From Sphingomonas crocodyli (GTDB taxonomy: Bacteria; Pseudomonadota; Alphaproteobacteria; Sphingomonadales; Sphingomonadaceae): 64,000 nt of DNA. The notes below the pieces were generated by a model. That model worked only from the letters and a program-made list of their open reading frames with translations. It did not search any database and was not told the origin of the DNA. Shown here piece by piece: positions 34,859 to 43,825 of this stretch (the first letter of the stretch is position 1; each line of letters begins with the position of its first letter). The position numbers and the translations under genes are program-made. Location of the stretch: the NCBI RefSeq assembly GCF_004005865.1, contig NZ_SACN01000002.1, positions 496,001 through 560,000 on the forward strand, written 5' to 3'.

Positions 34859-35494
34859 ATGTCGAAAATTGCTGCTGCTTTTCGCCGACTGACGATCCTT
34901 GTCGCCATGCTCGTCGCGCCGGTCGCCGTTCAGGCCGAGACCGCTCAGGCCGAAGCTGCCGGTCAGTTCCATGCACTGTTCATGTCGTGGAAGAAGCTGG
35001 ATGCGATGGAAAAGGGCGTGATTTCGATCCCGTCGATCAAGCCCCTCGCCGATTTCACCTTCACCAGCGCCTTCGGCGTTCGCCGCGATCCGTTCCGTGG
35101 CGGCGCGGCGATGCACGCCGGCATCGATCTCGCGTCGAAGACGGGCACCCCGATTTACGCCACGGCCGACGGCATGGTGAACCGCGCCGAATGGTTCGGC
35201 GGCTACGGCAACTGCGTCGAAGTCGAACATGGCAAGGGCATCTCGACCCGTTATGGCCATATGTCGAAGATCGTCGCCCATCCGGGCCAGCGCGTTCATC
35301 GCGGCGACCTGATCGGCTATGTCGGCTCGACTGGCCGTTCGACCGGCCCGCACCTCCACTACGAAGTCCGCATCGACGGCCGCGCCGTCAACCCGATCCC
35401 CTTCCTCGAATCCGCCAACTACATCATGGCGATGAAGGACCGCGTGAGCGCCCCCGTGGCGCAGGGCGGCCCGGAAGACGAAGCGCAGGACTGA
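34859..35494 (+). CDS. M23-family peptidoglycan endopeptidase
   Basis: A 211-residue secreted protein with signal peptide (MSKIAAAFRRLTILVAMLVA to VQA) and a LytM/M23 domain at about residues 80-185: zinc ligands HAGIDLA and HLHYEVR, plus GHMSK. All zinc and catalytic His are present, so it should be active, cutting peptide cross-links of peptidoglycan. There is no coiled-coil domain of the EnvC type. No ribosome-binding site is seen close to ATG 34859, which weakens the choice of start. Confidence 0.88.
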   Translation: MSKIAAAFRRLTILVAMLVAPVAVQAETAQAEAAGQFHALFMSWKKLDAMEKGVISIPSIKPLADFTFTSAFGVRRDPFRGGAAMHAGIDLASKTGTPIYATADGMVNRAEWFGGYGNCVEVEHGKGISTRYGHMSKIVAHPGQRVHRGDLIGYVGSTGRSTGPHLHYEVRIDGRAVNPIPFLESANYIMAMKDRVSAPVAQGGPEDEAQD

Positions 35495-35537
35495 TCTCCT
35501 GATTGTCGGAAGCACTCCGACACCCTATCTTAGGCGC

Positions 35538-35867
35538 ATGAACGCCGAGATCGACATCACCCCGTCCGCCGCCGCCCGCGTTGCCGCGATCGCCGCGAAG
35601 ACGGGCAAGCCCGCCATCTTGCGCCTCGCCATCGACGGCGGCGGCTGCGCGGGGTTCCAGTACAAGTTCGAGCTGGCCGATGCCCCGGCGGAGGACGACA
35701 CCGTCGCCACGCGCGACGGCGTGTCGCTGGTGGTCGATGCGATCAGCCTCGATCTCGTTCGCGGCGGCGCGGTCGATTATGTCGAATCGCTGGGTGGTGC
35801 CGCCTTCCGCGTGACCAATCCCAATGCGGCCTCGGGCTGCGGCTGCGGATCGAGCTTTTCGATCTGA
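35538..35867 (+). CDS. erpA: A-type iron-sulfur carrier protein
   Basis: A 109-residue HesB/IscA-type carrier with the three cluster ligands C37 (GGGCAGFQY), C101 and C103 (GCGCG). It delivers [4Fe-4S] or [2Fe-2S] clusters to apo-proteins. ErpA versus IscA cannot be separated firmly; no isc/suf genes are adjacent. It is followed by the SRP RNA. Confidence 0.9.
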   Translation: MNAEIDITPSAAARVAAIAAKTGKPAILRLAIDGGGCAGFQYKFELADAPAEDDTVATRDGVSLVVDAISLDLVRGGAVDYVESLGGAAFRVTNPNAASGCGCGSSFSI

Positions 35868-35950
35868 TCGTGTAGGAAGTTTCCTATAGGAAACTTTTGG
35901 CGCTCTCACGCCACCTTGCATCGTCGCCCCGCTTCGCCCATATGCGCCGC

Positions 35951-36039
35951 GGGAGTCGGGCGGACGGTGCCGTCGCCAACCTGGTCAGGCCCGGAAGGGA
36001 GCAGCCACAACGATTTCGCAACGGGTCGTCCCGGCTCCC
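35951..36039 (+). ncRNA. ffs: Signal recognition particle RNA, small bacterial type
   Basis: Contains the invariant SRP domain IV core: CAGGCCCGGAAGGGAGCAGCC, with GGAA tetraloop and asymmetric internal loop. The flanks GGGAGTCGGGCGGAC and GTCGTCCCGGCTCCC pair to close the long helix, giving about 89 nt. It sits between erpA and dnaX, the common location in alphaproteobacteria. Confidence 0.92.
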
Positions 36040-36093
36040 ACTTTCAACACATCTAGACGCGACAACAGGCGCTCTCCCCGATAGAGTTTGCCC

Positions 36094-37746
36094 ATGTCCG
36101 AATCCCCGCAGCCTTACCGCGTTCTAGCCCGCAAATATCGCCCGCAAAGCTTCGCCGAACTGATCGGCCAGGATGCGATGGTGACGACGTTGGGCAATGC
36201 GATCCGGCGCGATCGGCTGGCGCATGCCTTCCTGCTCACCGGGGTTCGCGGGGTCGGCAAGACGTCGACCGCGCGGCTGATCGCCAAGGCGCTCAACTGC
36301 ATCGGCCCGGACGGGCAGGGCGGTCCGACGATCGATCCGTGCGGTGTGTGCGAACCGTGCCGCGCGATCGCCGAGGGGCGGCATATCGACGTGGTCGAAA
36401 TGGACGCCGCCAGCCATACCGGCGTCGACGACGTGCGCGAGATCATCGAGGCGGTGCGCTATGCCGCCGTCTCCGCGCGCTACAAGATCTACATCATCGA
36501 CGAAGTCCACATGCTGTCGAAGAATGCGTTCAACGCGCTTCTGAAGACGCTTGAGGAGCCGCCGCCCCACGTCAAATTCCTGTTCGCCACCACGGAAGTG
36601 AACAAGGTTCCGATCACCGTCTTGTCGCGCTGCCAGCGTTTCGATCTGAAGCGCATTTCGGCCGAGACCTTGGGCGCGCATTTCGCGCGCGTGGTGGAGG
36701 CCGAGGGTGTCGAAGCCGACCCCGAGGCGCTCGCGCTCATCGCCCGCGCAGCGGAGGGTTCAGCACGCGACGGCCTGTCGATCCTCGATCAGGCGATCGC
36801 GCATGGATCGGGCAAGGTCGAGGCGGCGCAGGTGCGCGACATGCTCGGCCTGTCCGATCGCGGCGCGATCCGCCGGCTGTTCGGCGATCTGCTGTCGGGC
36901 GATGCGGAGGCGGTGCTCGCGGGCGTGCGCGGCCAATATGATCTGGGTGTCGAGCCGGCGGCGCTGCTCCACGGCCTGCTGGAGACGTGCCACGGCGTCA
37001 CCCGCGCCAAGGTGTCGCGCACCGAAGATCCGGCCATGTCGGTCGAGGAGCGCGAGGCGCTGGCCGAATGGGCGTCGAAGCTCGGCTTCGCGACCTTGCA
37101 CAAGCTCTGGCAATTGCTGCTCAAGGGACATGGCGAGGTTCAGTCGGCCGCGATGCCGATCGAGGCGGCGGAGATGGCGCTGCTGCGCGTCGTCCATGCC
37201 AGCCAGATGCCCGATCCGGGCGAACTGGCGCGCAAGCTGCTCGCCGGCGAGATCACGGCTCCGGCGGGCGGCGTAGCACCGGCAGCTGCACCGTCATCGG
37301 CGCCGGCTCCTGCCGCCTCTGCCCCGGTTGCGCCCGCCGCCGTGGCTGTTGCGGAGCCGCCGGCCCCGCCGCCGCTCCCCGCCGATGCGCAGGCGATCCA
37401 CGATCTGCTGGAGAAGGCGCACCCGCTGCTTGCGGTGCAGTTCAACGATCATGCCTCGGTGATCCGCCTCGACGGCACCGATCTGGCGATAGCGCGCAAT
37501 TCGTCGTTGCCGCTCAGCTTCGCCAACGATCTGGCGAATGCGCTCAAGAAGCTGACCGGTCAGGTCTGGACAGTGTCGATCGCCGAAGGGCAGGGCGAGC
37601 CGTCGCTGCGTGCGCGCGAACTGGCGGCCGAACATGCGGTGCGCGAGGAAATCCTCGCCTCCCCGCTCGTCCGCGCGGCGATGGAGGCGTTTCCAGGCGC
37701 TGAAATGGTCGAGTTCACGCCCACCGACAAGCGGCTGGCGTCGTAA
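36094..37746 (+). CDS. dnaX: DNA polymerase III subunit gamma/tau
   Basis: A 550-residue clamp-loader subunit. The AAA+ region shows Walker A (GVRGVGKTSTARL), zinc ligands (DPCGVCEPC), Walker B (IYIIDEVHML), the SRC sensor (VLSRCQRFDL), and a Pro/Ala-rich linker (about residues 390-440) before the tau-type C-terminal domain. ATG 36094 heads the family-typical SPQPYRVLARKYRPQ; an in-frame TTG six bases earlier is rejected. The usual neighbours ybaB and recR do not follow; an fpr gene faces it instead. Confidence 0.95.
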   Translation: MSESPQPYRVLARKYRPQSFAELIGQDAMVTTLGNAIRRDRLAHAFLLTGVRGVGKTSTARLIAKALNCIGPDGQGGPTIDPCGVCEPCRAIAEGRHIDVVEMDAASHTGVDDVREIIEAVRYAAVSARYKIYIIDEVHMLSKNAFNALLKTLEEPPPHVKFLFATTEVNKVPITVLSRCQRFDLKRISAETLGAHFARVVEAEGVEADPEALALIARAAEGSARDGLSILDQAIAHGSGKVEAAQVRDMLGLSDRGAIRRLFGDLLSGDAEAVLAGVRGQYDLGVEPAALLHGLLETCHGVTRAKVSRTEDPAMSVEEREALAEWASKLGFATLHKLWQLLLKGHGEVQSAAMPIEAAEMALLRVVHASQMPDPGELARKLLAGEITAPAGGVAPAAAPSSAPAPAASAPVAPAAVAVAEPPAPPPLPADAQAIHDLLEKAHPLLAVQFNDHASVIRLDGTDLAIARNSSLPLSFANDLANALKKLTGQVWTVSIAEGQGEPSLRARELAAEHAVREEILASPLVRAAMEAFPGAEMVEFTPTDKRLAS

Positions 37747-37786
37747 TCCAGGCGGCCCCGGCGCAAGGCCGGGGCACGCTGACGGA

Positions 37787-38602
37787 TCAGCCTACGAACG
37801 CCTTTTCGATCACGAAATCGGCCGGGTGCGCGTTCGAACCTTCTTCGAAGCCGAGCCGTTCGAGGATCGCTGCGCAATCCTTGATCATGTCCATGCTGCC
37901 GCACATCATCGCGCGGTCGTGCATCGGATCGAGCTTGTGCTCGCCCTCGACGCCGTCGTCGAACAGGTCGGCCTTTTCCAGCAGCGTGGTGATGCGCTCC
38001 GAACGGTGGAACGGCTCGCGCGTCACCGTCGGGATATAATGCAGCTTCGCGCGCGCATCGTCGTCGAGCAGCGGATCGCCCTCGAGCTTCGCCTCGAGCA
38101 GCTCGCGATAGGCGAGGTCGCTCACGCGGCGCACCGAATGGAGCACGATGATCTGTTCGAACTGCACATAGACGTCGGGATCGCGGATCACCGACAGGAA
38201 CGGCGCAAGGCCGGTGCCGGTGGCGAGCAGGAACAGGCGGCGGCCGGGCTTCAGCGCGTCGGTCACCAGCGTGCCGGTGGTCTTGCGCGCCATGTAGATT
38301 TCGTCGCCGGGCACGATCTTCTGCAGGCGCGAGGTCAGCGGGCCGTCCTCGACCTTGATCGACAGAAACTCGATCTCGTCGGAATAGGATGGCGATGCGA
38401 TCGAATAAGCGCGCAGCAGCGGCTTGCCGCCTTCCTGCGGCAGGCCGATCATCACGAACTCGCCCGACCGGAAGCGCAACGCCGCAGGGCGCGAGATCGC
38501 GAAGCTGAACAGATGCTCGTTCCAATGTTTCACCCACAGCACCGTCTCGCTGTAGAACGCGCTGCTCTCAGGGATCTTCACCGGTTCGCGATTGCTCATC
38601 AT
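37787..38602 (-). CDS. fpr: Ferredoxin--NADP+ reductase
   Basis: A 271-residue FNR of the bacterial Fpr class that passes electrons between NADPH and ferredoxin or flavodoxin. FAD contacts: RAYSIASPSY. NADP site: LATGTGLAPFLSVI and the CGSMDMI segment near the C-terminus. It ends VIEKAFVG, the aromatic-plus-tail form of Fpr proteins. Start codons are clustered (GTG 38608, ATG 38602, ATG 38599) without a clear ribosome site, so the first residues are uncertain. Confidence 0.92.
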   Translation of the reverse strand: MMSNREPVKIPESSAFYSETVLWVKHWNEHLFSFAISRPAALRFRSGEFVMIGLPQEGGKPLLRAYSIASPSYSDEIEFLSIKVEDGPLTSRLQKIVPGDEIYMARKTTGTLVTDALKPGRRLFLLATGTGLAPFLSVIRDPDVYVQFEQIIVLHSVRRVSDLAYRELLEAKLEGDPLLDDDARAKLHYIPTVTREPFHRSERITTLLEKADLFDDGVEGEHKLDPMHDRAMMCGSMDMIKDCAAILERLGFEEGSNAHPADFVIEKAFVG

Positions 38603-38722
38603 GTCCACGCCGTCACACCGTCTTATTGCGAATGGGAAGCAACGCCCATAGGCCCGCTATCCCACCACGCCAACCCATTCTTGCTGGGGTGAGGCACAGT
38701 TAAGCTTGTTAGAGAGGGGGCC

Positions 38723-38759
38723 GCGCCCCGCTGGGCCGGAGAACCTCAGCGAGGCGCGG
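38723..38759 (-). terminator. GC-rich hairpin downstream of the RBBP9-like gene
   Basis: CGCGCC-C-CGCTG (38723-38734) pairs with CAGCG-A-GGCGCG (38748-38759), one internal mismatch. It lies past the stop of the hydrolase-like gene and upstream of fpr on the minus strand. There is no U-run, so its termination role is uncertain. Confidence 0.35.
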
Positions 38760-38780
38760 GGGAGCCGCGCCGCGAGAGGG

Positions 38781-39434
38781 TCAGCGGCGCAGCAACGCCG
38801 GCCCGCTATTGGGAGCGGACAGGCGCCATTCGGGAAGGTTGAGCAGGTGGTGGCGCGCTTCGTGATCGTCGACCAGATCGATGAAGCGATCGAGCAGTTC
38901 CTCGCCATCGGGCCAGAAGCCGATGCCGTCGGCGGGGCCGAAGCCGCCGCATCCGTCGAACCGCGCAAAGCCCGCGCCCCATTGGCGCGCGATGCTGAAC
39001 GCCCGCTCGATCGGCAGCGCGGGATCGTCATCGCTGCCGGCGACCAAAGCAGGGAAGGGGAGGACCGAGCAGGGGAGCGGCGCCATTTCGACCGCTTCGA
39101 TCTCCTGCGGATCGGCCGGGGCGACCAGAAGCGCCGCGACGATGCCGGGCGCGTCCTCGCCGCTCATCAGGTTCGCCCACCACGCGATGGTGAGTGCGCC
39201 GAGGCCGTGGCCGACCAGGACGACGGGCGCGCCCGCGCGGTGCACCGCCTGATCGAGCCGGCCGACCAGGCTATTGCGGTTGGGGGTGGCGCTGGTGCCC
39301 AGATCGAGCACCGCGCAATCCATGCGGGATGCGGCCCAGTGGCGTTGCCAATAGCCCGGCCGATCCGAAGCCGGATCGGGCAGCATCAGCACCATCGGTG
39401 CCGTGGACGGATGCTCGTAACGGGTCGTCGCCAT
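38781..39434 (-). CDS. RBBP9/YdeN-fold protein lacking its catalytic residues
   Basis: A 217-residue alpha/beta-hydrolase-like protein of the RBBP9/YdeN group: LPDPASDRPGYWQRHW at the N-terminus, VVLVGHGLGALTIAWWA at the nucleophile elbow, LPFPALVAGSDDDP, then FDGCGGFGPADGIGFWPDG where the catalytic His is expected. The nucleophile motif reads GHGLG instead of GHSLG, and the family His (GHIN...) is replaced by Gly. Two of three catalytic residues are gone, so it is probably not a hydrolase. The frame is intact and coding is otherwise normal, so it is a pseudoenzyme rather than a decayed gene. Confidence 0.78.
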   Translation of the reverse strand: MATTRYEHPSTAPMVLMLPDPASDRPGYWQRHWAASRMDCAVLDLGTSATPNRNSLVGRLDQAVHRAGAPVVLVGHGLGALTIAWWANLMSGEDAPGIVAALLVAPADPQEIEAVEMAPLPCSVLPFPALVAGSDDDPALPIERAFSIARQWGAGFARFDGCGGFGPADGIGFWPDGEELLDRFIDLVDDHEARHHLLNLPEWRLSAPNSGPALLRR

Positions 39435-39586
39435 AGCCGCGGACTCCTCGCTCTGATGCAGGAAACATGCTCCTGCTCGAACGAAGAGTCATTACTACCG
39501 ATCCGCTTTTAAATGGCCTCTGCGACCAACTGCGGCTGGGGTGCGGCAGGCTGAATGCCAGATGAACGCAGCTGCGTTCGCCGGGC

Positions 39587-40363
39587 TTACTTGCCCTTGC
39601 TCTTACGGTGCTTGTCGAGGTCCAGGACCATCGTTTCGCCTTCGGGCAGCAGCCCGAGTCGGCGTGCGATCTCCTGATAGGCTTCGACTTCGCCGCCCAG
39701 ATCCTGACGGAAACGATCCTTGTCCAGCTTCTCGCCGGTGGCCATGTCCCACAGGCGGCAGCCGTCGGGGCTGATCTCGTCGGCCAGGATCACGCGGCTG
39801 TAATCGCCGTCGAAGAAGCGGCCGAATTCCAGCTTGAAGTCGACCAGGCGGATGCCGATTCCGGCAAACAGGCCGCACATGAAATCGTTCACGCGGATCG
39901 CCATGTCGGCGATGTCGTGCATCTCTTCCTGGCTGGCCCAGCCGAAGCAGGCGATATGCTCGTCGGCGACCATCGGATCGCCCAGCGCATCGTCCTTATA
40001 ATAATATTCGATGATCGTGCGGGGCAGTTGGGTGCCCTCCTCGATCCCCAGGCGCTTTGTGATCGAACCGGCGGCGACATTGCGCACGACGACCTCGATC
40101 GGAATGATCTCGACCTGGCGGATCAACTGTTCGCGCATGTTCAGGCGGCGGATGAAGTGGGTCGGAACGCCGATCATGCCGAGCAGGGTGAAGATATGCT
40201 CGGAAATGCGATTGTTCAGGACGCCCTTGCCGTTGATCGTGCCCTTCTTCTGGGCGTTGAAGGCGGTCGCATCGTCCTTGAAATACTGGATCAGCGTGCC
40301 GGGCTCGGGGCCTTCGTAAAGGATCTTGGCCTTGCCTTCGTAGATCTGGCGGCGGCGGGTCAT
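39587..40363 (-). CDS. purC: Phosphoribosylaminoimidazole-succinocarboxamide synthase
   Basis: A 258-residue SAICAR synthase, purine biosynthesis step 7 in the common scheme: it joins CAIR and aspartate with ATP. Family motifs: [12 protein letters not shown] at the N-terminus, [39 protein letters not shown] and [14 protein letters not shown]. Length is standard. It is divergent from kup. A perfect 16-bp palindrome (39564-39579) lies just past the stop. Confidence 0.96.
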   Translation of the reverse strand: MTRRRQIYEGKAKILYEGPEPGTLIQYFKDDATAFNAQKKGTINGKGVLNNRISEHIFTLLGMIGVPTHFIRRLNMREQLIRQVEIIPIEVVVRNVAAGSITKRLGIEEGTQLPRTIIEYYYKDDALGDPMVADEHIACFGWASQEEMHDIADMAIRVNDFMCGLFAGIGIRLVDFKLEFGRFFDGDYSRVILADEISPDGCRLWDMATGEKLDKDRFRQDLGGEVEAYQEIARRLGLLPEGETMVLDLDKHRKSKGK

Positions 40364-40455
40364 GTCGGTCGGGCCTCCAATGGGCTCGCAAAAGCGTGAA
40401 AAAAGACGATGCCCCGGAGACGACGTCGATTCGGACGCAGCCGCCGAGGCAATTC

Positions 40456-40481
40456 GGAACCGCCCTTACCGCGATTGCGTT
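40456..40481 (+). promoter_or_regulatory. EcfG-type promoter upstream of kup
   Basis: GGAAC (40456-40460), 17 bp, CGTT (40478-40481) on the plus strand, 94 bp before the kup ATG. Both hexamer parts match the consensus exactly; N17 is an allowed spacing. It suggests that potassium uptake is under general stress control. Confidence 0.65.
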
Positions 40482-40575
40482 GCCCGCGCAAATGCGTGTG
40501 CGACCGTAACAGTTTTAGCGTGCATTGGACGACGGGCGGGACTATCCGCCCGGCCGGATTCGGAAGCGGGGCCTC

Positions 40576-42555
40576 ATGGTCGATCAGACGGGCAATGTGG
40601 CGGATAGCCAGATGGAAGCGGACGCCTTGGTGCCCGCGGCCAATGTCGACCCCACCCACGGCGGGCATAGCCAGCTTGCGCTGACGCTCGGCGCGCTCGG
40701 CGTCGTCTTCGGCGATATCGGCACCAGCCCGCTATACGCTTTCCGCGAGGCGCTGGGGCAGGCGGCGGCCGATGGCATCGTCGCGGGCGAAATCCTAGGC
40801 GTGCTCAGCCTGGCGTTGTGGGCGCTGATCCTCGTCGTCACCTGCAAATATGTCCTGTTCCTGATGCGGGCGGACAATAATGGCGAAGGCGGCGTACTGG
40901 CGCTGATGGCGCTGGCGCAGCGGGCGGCGCGCAAGCGAGGGCGCCTGCTGGTCGCGCTGGGCGCTGCGGGCGCGGCGCTGTTCTATGGCGACGGGATCAT
41001 CACCCCCGCTTTGTCGGTGCTGTCGGCGGTCGAGGGGCTGAAGACGATCCCGGCCTTCGGGCATCATATCAATCGCGGCGAAATCATCCTGATCACCGCC
41101 TTGCTGATGGTCGTGCTGTTTTCGATGCAGGGCCGGGGCACGGCGGCGGTGGCGCGGCTGTTCGGGCCGATCTGCCTGCTCTGGTTCGGCGCGATCGCGG
41201 CGATCGGGCTGATCCACATCTTCGATGCGCCCGAAATCTTCGCGGCCTTCTCGCCCCATTATGCCGTGCTGTTCATGCTCAACCACGGCATTACCGGCCT
41301 GTTCGTGCTGGGCGCGGTGTTCCTGACGGTGACGGGGGCCGAGGCGCTGACCGCCGACATGGGCCATTTCGGGGCGAAGCCGATCCGGCGCGGCTGGTTC
41401 GCGGTGGTCTTCCCCGCGCTCGCGCTCAACTATCTGGGGCAGGGCGCCTTCGCGCTCGCGCAGCTGGAGCATGCGGCCGCCACCGGCGCTAATTTTACGA
41501 ACCAGGACTGGTTCTTCATGATGGTCCCCGGCCCGCTGCGCGCGCCGATGGTGCTGCTGGCGACGATGGCGACGATTATCGCGAGCCAGGCCGTCATCAC
41601 CGGCGCCTTCTCGCTGACCCAGCAGGCGATCCAGTTGGGCCTGCTGCCGCGCATGAAGCTGCGCCAGACGTCGGCGCATATGGCGGGGCAGGTGTTCCTG
41701 CCGGGGATCAACCGGCTGCTGTTCGTCGGCGTGATGATCCTCGTCTTCGGCTTCGGATCGTCCAGCGCGATGGCGGCGGCCTATGGCATCTCGGTCACTG
41801 GCACGATGGTGGTCACGACCCTGCTCGCCTTCGTGATCGTGAGGCGCAGCTGGCAGTGGCGTCTGGGCCTTGCGGTCGCGTTCATCGCGCCTTTCCTGCT
41901 GCTCGATATCTTCTTCTTCGGGGCGAACATCCTGCGCGTCTATGAAGGCGGCTGGGTGCCGCTAGTGGTCGCGGGCGGCGTCGGCCTGCTGATCGAGACA
42001 TGGGTGCGCGGCCGCAAATTGCTCCACGCGATCGACAAGGCGCAGGCGATCGCGCTGGAGGAACTGGCGCGGATGCTTTCGGCCCGCCCGCCCGAGCGTG
42101 TGCCCGGCACCGCGATCTTCCTGTCGGCCGATCGCGATGGCGCGCCCAACGCGCTGCTCCACAATCTGAAGCACAACAAGATCCTGCACGAACGCAATAT
42201 CGCGCTGACCGTGCGGACCGCGCCGACGCCCTTCGTCGATCCCGACGAGCGGCTGTCGATCCTGCCGATCGATGCCAATTTCAGCCGCGCCCTGCTGACC
42301 TACGGTTTCATGGAAACGCCCGACGTGCCGCGCGATCTCTCGCTCGCGCGCCCGCGTGACGACAAGGCGATCGAGCCGGTCGGCACCAGCTATTTCATCG
42401 GTCGATCTACGCTGCGCCCGTCGAAGCATAGCGGCATGCCCTTCTGGCAGGACCTGCTGTTCATCTTCCTCTACCGCAACGCTGCCGATCCCACCGACTT
42501 CCTGCGCATCCCGCCGAACCGCGTGGTCGAGCTGGGTTCGCAGACGACGATCTAA
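40576..42555 (+). CDS. kup: Low-affinity potassium transporter Kup
   Basis: A 659-residue K+/H+ symporter with about 12 membrane helices and a cytosolic C-terminal domain of about 200 residues. Family motifs: LGALGVVFGDIGTSPLYAF near the start, YGDGIITPALSVLSAVEGL, and GTDYFIGR-like (here GTSYFIGRSTL) near the end. ATG 40576 is preferred; an in-frame TTG 51 bp upstream would add an unconserved N-terminus. A consensus EcfG promoter lies upstream. Confidence 0.93.
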   Translation: MVDQTGNVADSQMEADALVPAANVDPTHGGHSQLALTLGALGVVFGDIGTSPLYAFREALGQAAADGIVAGEILGVLSLALWALILVVTCKYVLFLMRADNNGEGGVLALMALAQRAARKRGRLLVALGAAGAALFYGDGIITPALSVLSAVEGLKTIPAFGHHINRGEIILITALLMVVLFSMQGRGTAAVARLFGPICLLWFGAIAAIGLIHIFDAPEIFAAFSPHYAVLFMLNHGITGLFVLGAVFLTVTGAEALTADMGHFGAKPIRRGWFAVVFPALALNYLGQGAFALAQLEHAAATGANFTNQDWFFMMVPGPLRAPMVLLATMATIIASQAVITGAFSLTQQAIQLGLLPRMKLRQTSAHMAGQVFLPGINRLLFVGVMILVFGFGSSSAMAAAYGISVTGTMVVTTLLAFVIVRRSWQWRLGLAVAFIAPFLLLDIFFFGANILRVYEGGWVPLVVAGGVGLLIETWVRGRKLLHAIDKAQAIALEELARMLSARPPERVPGTAIFLSADRDGAPNALLHNLKHNKILHERNIALTVRTAPTPFVDPDERLSILPIDANFSRALLTYGFMETPDVPRDLSLARPRDDKAIEPVGTSYFIGRSTLRPSKHSGMPFWQDLLFIFLYRNAADPTDFLRIPPNRVVELGSQTTI

Positions 42556-42560
42556 AATCC

Positions 42561-42643
42561 GTCACCCCCGCGAAGGCGGGGGCCTATCCAGTGCCTTCTC
42601 TCGCGGAGAGACTGGATGGGTCCCCGCCTTCGCGGGGATGACG
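42561..42643. repeat. Long palindromic repeat element
   Basis: GTCACCCCCGCGAAGGCGGGG (42561-42581) is mirrored by CCCCGCCTTCGCGGGGATGAC (42622-42642), joined by an inner pair CCAGTG.CTCTC / GAGAGACTGG. Sequences of this look (CCCGCGAAGGCGGGG) are dispersed palindromes in sphingomonads. It lies between convergent kup and the small gene at 42.7 kb, and may also terminate both. Confidence 0.7.
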
Positions 42644-42655
42644 GCGATGTAGCGA

Positions 42656-42805
42656 TCAAAACCGCAGCTTCTTCGGCTCGATCCGAACCTCCTCGGTCGC
42701 AGGCCAGGCCTGATGTTCGGCCCACCACTTGATCCCGTCGCGCACCCGCCGCCGCACGATCGCGAACCGGCTTTCGCCGCCGGTCTGCTTCCCGTTCCGA
42801 TCCAT
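42656..42805 (-). CDS. Small basic protein of unknown function
   Basis: A 49-residue protein (MDRNGKQTGGESRF...VRIEPKKLRF) that is basic, with a Trp pair in GIKWWAEHQAWPATEEV. A strong site GGAGGGTG sits 3 nt before the ATG. It faces LysR divergently (113 bp) and ends just before the palindromic repeat. The ribosome site and amino-acid make-up support a real gene. No family recognised. Confidence 0.55.
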   Translation of the reverse strand: MDRNGKQTGGESRFAIVRRRVRDGIKWWAEHQAWPATEEVRIEPKKLRF

Positions 42806-42918
42806 TTCACCCTCCGTCGCTGATAAGCTGTCCCGCAGCTGACGGTCATCCAGTTATGCCTTTCTTCGGGCGATCGCCAATCGGTTGTCGGATAGAGCAC
42901 ATAAGCTATACTTATCTC

Positions 42919-43815
42919 ATGGCCCGTCAGATCCCCCCGCTCGCCGCCGTCCGCGTGTTCGAAGCCGCCGCGCGCCACCTGAACTTCACCCGCGCGGCCG
43001 AGGAACTGGCGATGACGCAGGCGGCGGTCAGCTATCAGATCAAGCTGATCGAGGAGCGGCTGGGCACGCCCTTGTTCGTCCGCAACGGCCGCCGCGTCGC
43101 GCTCAGCCCGGCGGGGCAGCGGCTCGCGCCGCAAGTGTCGTCGGCCTTCGACCTGCTCGACGAGGCCTTCGGTAAAGTGCGCGAGGATGAAGGCGGCGTC
43201 CTGACGATCAGCGCCGCTCCCGGCATCGCCGCCAGCTGGCTCGGCCCCCGCCTTGCCCGCTTCCAGATTTCGCGCCCCGGCATCGCGGTGCGCCTGCTCG
43301 CCACCCACGAACTGGTCGATTTCGCGCGCGATTCGGTCGATGTCGGCGTGCGCATCGGCCAGGGCATATGGCCCGGCCTGCGCGCGATCGAGATGTTTCC
43401 GGCCGAATATACGCCAATGTGCAGCCCCGCCTTTATCGAGAAAGCGGGCCCGTTCGATACGCCCGCCGATCTGCTGAAGGTGCTGCGCCTCAACTCGGAC
43501 GATATCTGGTGGCGCGCCTGGTTCGCGCACATGAAGGTCGATGTCGGGCCGGATTTCGACAAAAGCTCGATCCACGTCGATTCGCAGGTGATCGAAAGCA
43601 TGGCCGCGATGGCGGGGCAGGGCGTGGCGATGCTCACCCCGCGCTTCTGGGTGAACGAGGTCGCGGCCGGCCGCCTCGTCCAGCTTTTCCCCTTCGTCGG
43701 TTCGGATGCCAGCTTCTGGCTCGTCTATCCCGAACATCGCCACGCCACCGCCAAGATACGCGCCTTCCGCGAATGGCTGGCAGCGGAGGTTGCGGCGGAA
43801 AGCGGCGCCCCCTAG
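42919..43815 (+). CDS. LysR-family regulator, GcvA-like
   Basis: A 298-residue LysR-type regulator. The HTH is RVFEAAARHLNFTRAAEELAM with TQAAVSYQIKLIEERLGTPL; the effector domain follows with WLGPRLARF, RIGQGIWPGLRAIEMFP and a terminal region typical of GcvA-like proteins. It is divergent from the 49-residue gene, a natural target. parC follows 10 bp later on the same strand, so parC may be partly read from its promoter. Confidence 0.88.
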   Translation: MARQIPPLAAVRVFEAAARHLNFTRAAEELAMTQAAVSYQIKLIEERLGTPLFVRNGRRVALSPAGQRLAPQVSSAFDLLDEAFGKVREDEGGVLTISAAPGIAASWLGPRLARFQISRPGIAVRLLATHELVDFARDSVDVGVRIGQGIWPGLRAIEMFPAEYTPMCSPAFIEKAGPFDTPADLLKVLRLNSDDIWWRAWFAHMKVDVGPDFDKSSIHVDSQVIESMAAMAGQGVAMLTPRFWVNEVAAGRLVQLFPFVGSDASFWLVYPEHRHATAKIRAFREWLAAEVAAESGAP

Positions 43816-43825
43816 ACCTTAGCAT

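Noticed and set aside
39480..39504. GGATC-N16-CGTT upstream of the RBBP9-like gene
   Set aside because: The -35 differs from GGAAC at the core AA; not strong enough to call an EcfG promoter.
39564..39579. 16-bp perfect palindrome past purC
   Set aside because: Could be a terminator stem or chance dyad; no T-run and no partner site, so not listed separately as an operator.
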